Shown here piece by piece: positions 29,084-35,671 of a stretch of DNA of 35,671 bases. Under the pieces are notes generated by a model. It saw nothing but the letters and a program-made list of their open reading frames with translations. It was not told where the DNA came from and did no database searches. Position numbers and translations under genes: made by a program. Origin of the DNA: Deltaproteobacteria bacterium RIFOXYA12_FULL_58_15 (GTDB lineage Bacteria; Myxococcota; XYA12-FULL-58-9); contig MGST01000238.1 in NCBI GenBank assembly GCA_001798605.1, positions 1-35,671 on the forward strand, written 5' to 3'. The first letter of the stretch is position 1; each line of letters opens with the position of its first letter.

Positions 29084-30934
29084 GTGATTATCCTCGACCT
29101 GGCGTTGCAGGGAATCCTTGATCTCGCAGGGTCGACGCGGGTGCGACTGCAGTCGGGCTATGGTGCGCTGGTTTCTCCGCGCATAGAGCCCAACACCCTC
29201 ATCAAAGGCCTTCAGGAGTTATTGTGCTCGACGGGTTATGATCCGTCCGTAGCAGGTCTCGCCGCTCCAGGAGCCAAAACCATCGGTGGCGGCGTGACTG
29301 TGATGGACGCCGGTGGTGCAACCTTTCGCGTCATGCGGGACTTCCTTGTGGGCACGGGCCAATTGCTCGAGTTCAATCGTGAGAGCAAAACCTTCGCGGA
29401 GATTTCCAACCACCCCGGTGAGATAGCTCAGACGCTGCGTGCGCGTGCGGGCCTCCCTGGCCGAGTTATCTTCGATGCAGTGTTTGTGTTGACACCCGAG
29501 AACCTACCGTCACAGGCGTCGATCCCTTCGGTCGCATCCGAGCCGGAAATTCCCGAGATCGACCTCGAAGCCTTGAAAACCAGGCTTGCAGAGATCGAGG
29601 GTGCGCTCGCCGCGCAACAACAGATCGAAGACGCCGAGTTCGAGCTCGACGGTGTGCAGAAACAGCGTTTTGGCATTGAGGACCGCATCAAGACCTTGAG
29701 TTTTGACGATACCGAGCTGCAAGAGACCGACGCTGAGGCGGCGCGCATCCGTTACCTCGATGTGTTGCCCGATGACTTTGCGCATACCCTCGGCGAGTAC
29801 GAAATGATGGTCGCACGACGTGATGCCGATCTGAAACGTTGGAGGGAGGAACGGGATGGCATCGATCGTACGGAGCGGATCACCGATGTCGACCCGCTGC
29901 TTCGGGATTGGCGTTTGTGGCTCGGGCTCGGCGTTGGCCTCGCAGCCATTGGCGTCGCCGTGGTCGGGGCTGCCTTCATCGGTGACGCGCTGCGCTGGGC
30001 TGCGCTCGGAGACATTCCAGCCTTTGGTCTCACGGCGTTCGTTCTGTTTCAGAATCTCAGTCAACGGGAAGCGCGTGGTCACGCCAAACTGCGCGTCGAT
30101 CTTTCCGACAAGCGTCGTGAGCGGATCGTAAGTCGCGATGGAGAAGCGATTGGCCACGTCGAGCGGTTACTCAAGCAGGTGCAGATCGAGAATCCCGACG
30201 AAGCGCGGCGGGCACTCGCCATGCGGCAAAAAGTCCGCCAGCGGATTGCCCACCTAGAGCAGCAGAAGGAGGCCGCCCTCAAGAACCCGCTGCTCGCCGA
30301 TCTCAAAAAGCAACACGCTGAGCTTACGGCAAAGGTGGATGCGATCGACGGGCGCCTCGTCACCATGACCGCAGTGCCTATTGATGGCCTGGCCATGCGC
30401 GCGGAGGCGGATCACTTGCGTGTGCAGATCGCCGAGCTTGAGCCCGACCCCGAACCCGAAAACGCGCAAATCGAAGTGCCAGCGCCGGTGGGGCCGATGG
30501 GGGCGAGCTGGATGATGGGTGCCCTCGATCTGCTCCTCACTGACCCCGCAAGTGCTGCCAAGATGCTCAGCGAGCGGGCGTCATTGCTCATTCGTGCCCT
30601 CAGCGGCAACCAACTCGTCGGCGTGAGTGTGTATGGCAACGGTTTGGTGGCGTTGAAGACTGCTCAGGGCGGCGTCGCAGAATGGGACCTCATGCCCCAG
30701 GCAGCTCAGGACATTGCCTACCTGGCCCTGCGGGGTGGCCTTTTCCTCGCCATCGATCAACGGCAACGGTCACCGATGATCTCTGGGGATATCGGCGGTC
30801 GACTGGCCAATGGCCAGCAACTCACTCAGACTTTGTTCACCACCTTGGCTCACGGAGGGCAGGTGATCCATATCGTGCGTCGCGCTGACCAAGCACCTGG
30901 TGCCAAGCACACCACACAGGTGGAGGTACGTTGA
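29084..30934 (+). CDS. Membrane-spanning YhaN/SMC-like protein with degenerate ATPase motifs
   Basis: The 616-residue protein has an N-terminal domain (1-150), coiled coil (about 155-265), a double hydrophobic segment (about 280-325, LWLGLGVGLAAIGVAVVGAAF), a second coiled coil (about 330-450) and a C-terminal domain. This is the order of YhaN-type relatives of Rad50/SMC with membrane helices in the coil. The C-terminal AAQDIAYLALRGGLFLAI and TLFTTLAHGGQVIHIVRR resemble the signature-helix and final strand of such ATPases. However, the place of the N-terminal P-loop reads YGALVSPRIEPNTL, without GxxGxGKS/T, and the Walker B acidic pair is not clear. It is therefore likely a non-ATPase descendant. 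The GTG start at 29084 has no strong ribosome site, suggesting coupling to rplS. It occupies the position where rnhB often lies. Confidence 0.65.
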   Translation: MIILDLALQGILDLAGSTRVRLQSGYGALVSPRIEPNTLIKGLQELLCSTGYDPSVAGLAAPGAKTIGGGVTVMDAGGATFRVMRDFLVGTGQLLEFNRESKTFAEISNHPGEIAQTLRARAGLPGRVIFDAVFVLTPENLPSQASIPSVASEPEIPEIDLEALKTRLAEIEGALAAQQQIEDAEFELDGVQKQRFGIEDRIKTLSFDDTELQETDAEAARIRYLDVLPDDFAHTLGEYEMMVARRDADLKRWREERDGIDRTERITDVDPLLRDWRLWLGLGVGLAAIGVAVVGAAFIGDALRWAALGDIPAFGLTAFVLFQNLSQREARGHAKLRVDLSDKRRERIVSRDGEAIGHVERLLKQVQIENPDEARRALAMRQKVRQRIAHLEQQKEAALKNPLLADLKKQHAELTAKVDAIDGRLVTMTAVPIDGLAMRAEADHLRVQIAELEPDPEPENAQIEVPAPVGPMGASWMMGALDLLLTDPASAAKMLSERASLLIRALSGNQLVGVSVYGNGLVALKTAQGGVAEWDLMPQAAQDIAYLALRGGLFLAIDQRQRSPMISGDIGGRLANGQQLTQTLFTTLAHGGQVIHIVRRADQAPGAKHTTQVEVR

Positions 30935-31293
30935 GAGAGACCACCACCCGCCGTGGTCAACGTGCCGAATCACTGGCGGCAACATACCTCGAAGGGTTGG
31001 GCTACCGCATCGTCGCGCGCAACTTCCACGCCCGCGGCGGGGAAATCGACATCATCGCTTTCGATGGAGAGGTCTTGTGCTTCGTCGAAGTGCGCTCACG
31101 CCAAGGCGTCAAGTTTGGCACACCCCTCGAGACCATCGATAGGCGCAAGATCAGGCGGGTGGCCACTGCGGCACGTTCCTATCTGGAGAAGCTGGAAAGG
31201 CCGTGGCCGCGAATGCGCTTCGACGCCGTCGGCATCGTCATGTCGGTTCCACCCAACATCGAGTTGGTGCGGGATGCCTTTGAGGCGGGGTAG
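30931..31293 (+). CDS. yraN: UPF0102 (YraN) family nuclease-like protein
   Basis: The 120-residue protein has the YraN restriction-endonuclease-like core: RGQRAESLAATYLEGLGYRI, then NFHARGGEIDIIAFDG and CFVEVRSRQ. The GEIDII Asp and the EVR residues correspond to the PD-(D/E)xK nuclease metal site, although the biological role of the family is not settled. Translation appears to begin at a TTG at 30931, overlapping the stop of the preceding gene by four bases, with GGAGGT four bases upstream. The rplS-(rnhB)-yraN gene order is conserved in many proteobacteria, supporting the call. Confidence 0.93.
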   Translation: MRETTTRRGQRAESLAATYLEGLGYRIVARNFHARGGEIDIIAFDGEVLCFVEVRSRQGVKFGTPLETIDRRKIRRVATAARSYLEKLERPWPRMRFDAVGIVMSVPPNIELVRDAFEAG

Positions 31294-31439
31294 GCGGGCA
31301 GGGTTAGGCGTTTCCTCAAATCCCAAACGACGCCGTCCGGATTCACCGCGAGTGTTTTGTGCGAGTATCGAACAACGCTGTCCCAAAGTTGTGGACACGC
31401 ATCGCTTGAGGCCGTGGACAAAATAGGGAATATATACGG

Positions 31440-32291
31440 ATGGCGAGTAACAAAGGAACTCTCTATATCGTCGCCACCCCCATCGGCAATCTCGATGACC
31501 TGTCCTCGCGCGCAGCGAAGACCCTGCGGCAGGTTGACGTGGTCTACGCCGAAGACACCCGCCATTCGAAAACACTTCTCAGCCACATCGACAGCAACCG
31601 CCGTTTGGTGAGCCTGCACGAACACAACGAGGCTGAGCGCGCCGAGGATGTGATCGCCCTGTTGCTGGAAGGCAAGTCCGCCGCCCTGGTGAGTGACGCC
31701 GGCACGCCAGCTGTCTCGGACCCCGGGTCGCGACTGGTCGCCGCGGTGGTTGCCGCCGGCATCCGCGTCTGTCCCATCCCCGGCGCCTCAGCATTGGCCA
31801 CTGCGTTGTCCGTGAGCGGTTTTGCCGCGTCATCGACAGATGTGTTGTTTGTGGGATTTCTCCCCGCCAAGGGCAAAGATCGCCGTGCTGTCCTCGCGCA
31901 CATCGCAACACACACTGGCGCGGCGGTCCTTTACGAAGCACCGCACCGCGTCCGCGCCACCCTCGCCGATCTCGGGACCCTAAATGACGCGCGTGCCGCC
32001 TGTTTGTGCCGTGAGCTCACCAAGCTGCACGAAGAGATCCGTCACGCCACCGTGGCCGAGCTCCTCGACTGGAGCAAAGAAGTCGAATTGCGCGGCGAGT
32101 TCACCCTCGTCCTCGGCCCCTTGCCTGAGGTCGAATCGGCCGCTGACGCCGCTGACGATGCCGTCATTGATGCCGCCCTAACACGCTGCCTCGACGCTGG
32201 CCTCACCGCCCGCGACGCCAGCTCCGCGGTGGCGGCGGTTTTGGAGCTCCCGCGCCGCAGGGTCTACAGCCGCTGTCAAAGTCTCCGTTAG
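31440..32291 (+). CDS. rsmI: 16S rRNA (cytidine(1402)-2'-O)-methyltransferase
   Basis: RsmI uses S-adenosylmethionine to methylate the 2'-OH of C1402 in the decoding centre of 16S rRNA. The 283-residue length is typical. Tetrapyrrole-methylase-fold motifs are complete: LYIVATPIGNLDDLSSRA, VYAEDTRHSKTLLSH, LVSDAGTPAVSDPGSRLV, IPGASALATALSVSGF, FVGFLPAKGKDR and LYEAPHRV, followed by CRELTKLHEE and GEFTLVLG. The C-terminal helical extension is present. The ATG at 31440 fits the family N-terminus; AGGGAA lies upstream. A 146-base gap separates it from yraN and may hold its own promoter, though none was clear. Confidence 0.97.
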   Translation: MASNKGTLYIVATPIGNLDDLSSRAAKTLRQVDVVYAEDTRHSKTLLSHIDSNRRLVSLHEHNEAERAEDVIALLLEGKSAALVSDAGTPAVSDPGSRLVAAVVAAGIRVCPIPGASALATALSVSGFAASSTDVLFVGFLPAKGKDRRAVLAHIATHTGAAVLYEAPHRVRATLADLGTLNDARAACLCRELTKLHEEIRHATVAELLDWSKEVELRGEFTLVLGPLPEVESAADAADDAVIDAALTRCLDAGLTARDASSAVAAVLELPRRRVYSRCQSLR

Positions 32292-32348
32292 ACCCGTTGG
32301 ACCCTCACGCCATTGCGTCTGTCGTGCCTTGTGTGCCATGCAATTGCC

Positions 32349-34010
32349 ATGGCTGAACAACCGGGCAACGACCAACGAAAATCTCCAGGCGGTCAAGGGC
32401 ATGGGATGCGGTCGAAATCCACTGGGGGGCGCCGACGGCGACGCCGACCCGGCAAAGACGGGCCACCCCAGAAGCCAACAATTAGGGACGCCGCGCCGCT
32501 CAACGTCAGCCCGATTCTCGATGCAAACAAGACCGCGGAAGAGCCGTTGACGGCCGCTGAAGTGAAGGAGCTCACTGAACATTTTCGCTTCGTCAGCAAG
32601 CATCGTAAGCTCTTGCGGCTCAAACCCAATGCGGCAGAGGACCGTCTGCTCAATGGCAGTCAGACGCCCGAGCATCGCGGTGTCTGCATGCATCTGCTCG
32701 GGAAAATTGATCGTGCCACGGTGAAGAGCGCCGTGGACCGACTGGAGAACGACAAGGATCGGACCGACTTGCTCGCGGGTGTGGTCCGCTTCTCCAATGA
32801 CCCGGCAATCTTGCTGGCCTATCTGGAGGCCTTGAGCGCCTCCAGCTCTCGCACCGAGGCGACGGCTGCTCTGGGGCTCGGCCTGCGACGCATCGACTTC
32901 TCCCAAGTGTCGGCCGCACAGATGCGGCGCTTTCTCGAGCTCGTCGTCGAACTGTTCGAATTCCGCGACCGCCCGCAGTTGATGCTGGACCTGCTCGAGA
33001 GCCCGACGTTCAAGTCCGCGTTTGACGCGGCAGCGGTCGACATGCCACCGGTGTTGGCTGAGCTTCTGGGGCCCTTGCGGGCCGTGCATGCCGCGGTGTT
33101 CTGTGGTGAAACATCCCAAGACTCCGACCCTCGGCATCTGCAACGGGGGGTCGCACTCCTCTTGCAAGGACACACCGCCACCTTGCGTTCCTATCCCGAA
33201 GGCGCGAAGCGGCGACTGTTTGAGCTCGGCGTCCAGGGCGAGGATTTCGACCCCAAGGCGCTCGAGGTGTTGCTCGGGGAGTTTCCGCCGGCCAGTCGTG
33301 AGTTCTCTTCCCTCGCCACCTTTCTCGCCCGCGAGTACCTGCGGCGGCACGACGATTCACGAGCCCGTGCCTTGCTTCAAAAGTTGGTCGAGCACCAACC
33401 GGGTTTTCGCTTGCCAGGGCGGTGGCTTGCAGCCCTCGACGCCGAGAGGGTCGGCCGCATTGCTCTTTGTGGCAATCCCGACGATCGCGGATGGCAGGAG
33501 GGCCTGTGGCTCGACCACCAGCGCCCCGTGTTGGTACGCAAGCTCGCCGCCGCGGACGATACCGCCCGCCACACCGTCCTGCTGCATCGGCGACTGCTCG
33601 TACCGGGCGTCGTGCCCTTGTTGGCGAGCGAAGCGAACCCTGGCGGTTCGGGTTTCGTCGCGTTGGAGATGGTGGGGCGTCCGGGGCGATGGTGGCGTCA
33701 GCTCGACAAGCTCGACCGCGGCACAGTGGCCTACGAAGGCGTGGCCATTCTGGCATCTATTCTTCGGGCAGGGGTGCGGCTGCCCGACTCGGCCCTGCGG
33801 CGTTTTCTCATCGACGGCAATGGCCGTCTGTGGCTGTTTGACCTAGATGGCGCGGCTCTAGCCCAACCAAATTTCGATGACCGTGCTGCGCTCGCGCTCG
33901 CCTGCGGCTTCTGCAACAACATCCTGCCACGCAGTGCCCAGGGGGCCTTGGATTCCCTCGATTCGCTCTCCGCTCTGGCGCAGTTTCTGTTGCTACGAGG
34001 CAGATTGTAG
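32349..34010 (+). CDS. Hypothetical protein with kinase-like C-terminal domain
   Basis: From the ATG at 32349 the protein has 553 residues; a TTG at 32313 would extend it, and neither has a good ribosome site. The N-terminus is basic (SKSTGGRRRRRRPGK), suggesting nucleic-acid or membrane contact. Residues about 60-370 are helical and repeat-like (for example LLAGVVRFSNDPAILLAYLEAL). The last about 180 residues look like a protein-kinase fold: EGLWLDHQRPVLVRKLA at the ATP-binding strand and lysine, FVALEMVG at the hinge, and RRFLIDGNGRLWLFDLDGA at the catalytic-loop and DFG region. The HRD histidine and the metal-binding Asn are not evident, so it may be a pseudokinase. I do not recognise the family with certainty. 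It follows rsmI by 57 bases. Confidence 0.65.
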   Translation: MAEQPGNDQRKSPGGQGHGMRSKSTGGRRRRRRPGKDGPPQKPTIRDAAPLNVSPILDANKTAEEPLTAAEVKELTEHFRFVSKHRKLLRLKPNAAEDRLLNGSQTPEHRGVCMHLLGKIDRATVKSAVDRLENDKDRTDLLAGVVRFSNDPAILLAYLEALSASSSRTEATAALGLGLRRIDFSQVSAAQMRRFLELVVELFEFRDRPQLMLDLLESPTFKSAFDAAAVDMPPVLAELLGPLRAVHAAVFCGETSQDSDPRHLQRGVALLLQGHTATLRSYPEGAKRRLFELGVQGEDFDPKALEVLLGEFPPASREFSSLATFLAREYLRRHDDSRARALLQKLVEHQPGFRLPGRWLAALDAERVGRIALCGNPDDRGWQEGLWLDHQRPVLVRKLAAADDTARHTVLLHRRLLVPGVVPLLASEANPGGSGFVALEMVGRPGRWWRQLDKLDRGTVAYEGVAILASILRAGVRLPDSALRRFLIDGNGRLWLFDLDGAALAQPNFDDRAALALACGFCNNILPRSAQGALDSLDSLSALAQFLLLRGRL

Positions 34011-34074
34011 CCCCGTCAAAGATTAGGGCGCCCACAGTCTCGGAGCGAAACGAGAATTGACGCCACCCGTCAGG

Positions 34075-34103
34075 TTGACAGGGATGCCGTAGAACCCTAG
34101 AAG
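34075..34103 (+). promoter_or_regulatory. Putative sigma-70-type promoter for the acyl-CoA dehydrogenase genes
   Basis: TTGACA at 34075-34080, a 17-base spacer and TAGAAG at 34098-34103 match the sigma-70 consensus at 6/6 and 4/6. It lies about 50 bases upstream of the ATG at 34152, in a 141-base gap without another gene. Confidence 0.5.
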
Positions 34104-34151
34104 AATTCAGTTCCTCGACAAGCGCGACCCCAACTTCAGCGGAGAATAACG

Positions 34152-35300
34152 ATGCACCTGGAACTGACCGAAGAACAAACGATGATGCGAGACACCTGCC
34201 GCTCCTTTGCGCGGGAAGAGCTGTTGCCTAAGGCTGCGGAGATCGACGAGCGGGGTGAGTTCCCCAAGGAGCAGGTGCAGCGGATGGCGGAGATTGGCCT
34301 CATGGGTGTGGCCGTGTCCGCAGATTATGAGGGTGCGGGGATGGACAACGTCTCCTACGCACTCGCGATGGAGGAGATCTCTGCCGGGTGTGCGAGCTGT
34401 GGCGTGATCATGAGCGTCAACAATTCTCTGGTCTGCGATCCCATTGCGAAGTTTGGTTCCGCAGAACAGAAGAAACAATGGCTCCCCGATCTCGCCTCTG
34501 GTCGCAAGCTCGGATGTTTTGCCCTCTCCGAGCCGGGCACTGGATCCGACGCCGCGGCGCAGACCACGGTGGCGGTCAAAGACGGCCACGAGTGGGTCAT
34601 CAACGGTTCGAAGAACTTCATCACCAATGGTAACGACGCTGACATGTGCATTGTCTTCGCCATGGGTGACAAATCCAAGGGCGTCAAGGGTATCAACGCC
34701 TACCTCGTGCCGGCAGACACCAAGGGCTACTCTGTCGCCAAAAATGAGAAGAAGCTCGGCATCAAGGGTTCGAGCACCTCGCAGATCAATCTCGACGACG
34801 TTCGCTTGCCCGCAAGCGCCATGCTCGGCACCGAGGGTTTGGGCTTCAAGGTGGCCATGACCACCCTCGACGGCGGTCGCATTGGCATCGCCGCCCAGGC
34901 GTTGGGCATTGCCCGCCAGGCCCTCGAAGAGGCCCGTGACTATTCCTTGGAACGGCAAGCCTTCGGCGGTCCGATCTCCGATCTGCAGGCGATCCAATTC
35001 ATGCTCGCCGACATGGCCATTGAGGTCGACGCCGCACGACTGCTCATCTGGCGCGCCGCGGCCCTCAAGGACAAGGGCGCGCGCTTCACCACCGAATCGG
35101 CGATGGCCAAGCTCTACGCTTCGGAGATGAGCAATCGCGTCACCAACAAGGCGCTACAAATTTTTGGTGGTTATGGCTACTGCAAAGACTATCCGGCAGA
35201 ACGGCATCTGCGCGATGCCCGCATCACCGAGATTTACGAAGGCACGTCCGAAGTACAACGCTTGGTCATTGCTCGTTCGGTTTTGACGGGCGGGCGGTAG
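34152..35300 (+). CDS. Acyl-CoA dehydrogenase (short-chain type)
   Basis: The enzyme is an FAD-dependent dehydrogenase forming a trans-2-enoyl-CoA and passing electrons to electron-transfer flavoprotein. The 382-residue length is typical. Family motifs are CFALSEPGTGSDAA at the FAD site, WVINGSKNFITNG, and the C-terminal LQIFGGYGYCKDYPAER followed by IYEGTSEVQRLVIAR, whose Glu in YEGT is the catalytic base of butyryl- and short-chain enzymes. A GGAG stands ahead of the ATG. The next acyl-CoA dehydrogenase gene starts one base after its stop, so the two are an operon for fatty-acid or branched-chain amino-acid breakdown. The exact chain length cannot be read from sequence by eye. Confidence 0.95.
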   Translation: MHLELTEEQTMMRDTCRSFAREELLPKAAEIDERGEFPKEQVQRMAEIGLMGVAVSADYEGAGMDNVSYALAMEEISAGCASCGVIMSVNNSLVCDPIAKFGSAEQKKQWLPDLASGRKLGCFALSEPGTGSDAAAQTTVAVKDGHEWVINGSKNFITNGNDADMCIVFAMGDKSKGVKGINAYLVPADTKGYSVAKNEKKLGIKGSSTSQINLDDVRLPASAMLGTEGLGFKVAMTTLDGGRIGIAAQALGIARQALEEARDYSLERQAFGGPISDLQAIQFMLADMAIEVDAARLLIWRAAALKDKGARFTTESAMAKLYASEMSNRVTNKALQIFGGYGYCKDYPAERHLRDARITEIYEGTSEVQRLVIARSVLTGGR

Positions 35301-35301
35301 C

Positions 35302-35671
35302 ATGCAACCCGATTTGGATTCTCCCTTGGGCCTCGATTTTGATCTCGACAGCGAGCAGGTCGCCTGGCGCGATCACGTGCGCTCCTTCGCGCGCGAAAAC
35401 GTCACCCCTCACAGTCGCACCTTCGAAGAAGCCCACAATTTGCCGCGACCCCTGTTCGAGAAGATGGCGAAGGAGGGGTTGCTCGGTGTCAATATTCCCG
35501 AGTCGCTCGGTGGTGCCGAGCGCGGGGTTGTAGCCTATGCCATCGCCATGCGGGAGATGAGTCGCGCCGATTCCTCTGTGGCGGTCACCATGGCGGTGAC
35601 CAACATGGCCGCCGAGGTCATCGTCCATTTTGGCACCGAAGAGCAAAAAAGGAAGCACGTGCCCAAGATCA
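35302..35671 (+). CDS. Acyl-CoA dehydrogenase, N-terminal part (cut by window end)
   Basis: The frame from the ATG at 35302 is open to the window end (123 codons). It shows the N-terminal helical domain of acyl-CoA dehydrogenases: VRSFARENVTPHSRTFEE, MAKEGLLGVNIPESLGGAE and the AMREMSRADSSVAVTMAVT helix, with HFGTEEQKRKHVPKI at the cut. It is separated from the preceding dehydrogenase by one base. The two proteins differ clearly in sequence, so this is not a recent duplication; tandem enzymes may serve successive or different substrates. Confidence 0.92.
   Translation, partial: MQPDLDSPLGLDFDLDSEQVAWRDHVRSFARENVTPHSRTFEEAHNLPRPLFEKMAKEGLLGVNIPESLGGAERGVVAYAIAMREMSRADSSVAVTMAVTNMAAEVIVHFGTEEQKRKHVPKI

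Noticed and set aside
34107..34997. Minus-strand 296-codon open frame
   Set aside because: It is antisense to the well-supported acyl-CoA dehydrogenase.

Overview
The window looks like chromosome from a Gram-negative, LPS-bearing bacterium, most plausibly of the myxobacterial or deltaproteobacterial type. The signs are BamA, Skp/OmpH, LpxA and LpxD, outer-membrane barrels, a myxobacterial-style pseudo-receiver/coiled-coil protein, several c-di-GMP modules and tandem acyl-CoA dehydrogenases. This lineage call is an inference. Coding sequence is GC-rich outside one stretch: sample 60-base lines at 20.1, 30.2 and 33.3 kb hold 38-40 G+C.

Left part (1-9.95 kb): the 3' part of bamA; a PilZ protein; an orphan 152-aa protein; a SulP-STAS-rhodanese transporter; a large periplasmic-plus-barrel protein split by one in-frame TAG; and an 833-aa coiled-coil protein.

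Envelope and signalling part (10-22 kb): a minus-strand operon skp-lpxD-lpxA-Gfo/Idh oxidoreductase, with no fabZ or lpxB; a c-di-GMP-receptor-like MshEN protein; a response regulator with an HD-GYP phosphodiesterase domain; guaB with a downstream hairpin; a TPR protein; then a tight plus-strand trio of exported proteins (LPP20-like, FlgT-like, FecR-domain).

Central candidate system (22.2-28.3 kb): five minus-strand genes encode, in transcription order, an MBOAT O-acyltransferase, an SGNH/DltD-like membrane protein, an AMP-forming ligase, a carrier protein and a fold-type-III PLP decarboxylase. This is the parts list of a D-alanylation (Dlt) system plus a decarboxylase, so I propose it makes a (possibly decarboxylated) aminoacyl thioester and moves it to a cell-surface polymer. 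Sample lines here hold only 29-31 G+C per 60, and a truncated gene remnant lies on each side, suggesting an acquired cassette.

Right part (28.6-35.7 kb): a housekeeping block with rplS, a membrane-spanning YhaN/SMC-like protein that has lost its Walker A motif, yraN and rsmI, then a protein with a kinase-like C-terminus and two acyl-CoA dehydrogenase genes, the last cut by the window end. No tRNA, rRNA, CRISPR array or transposase was seen.
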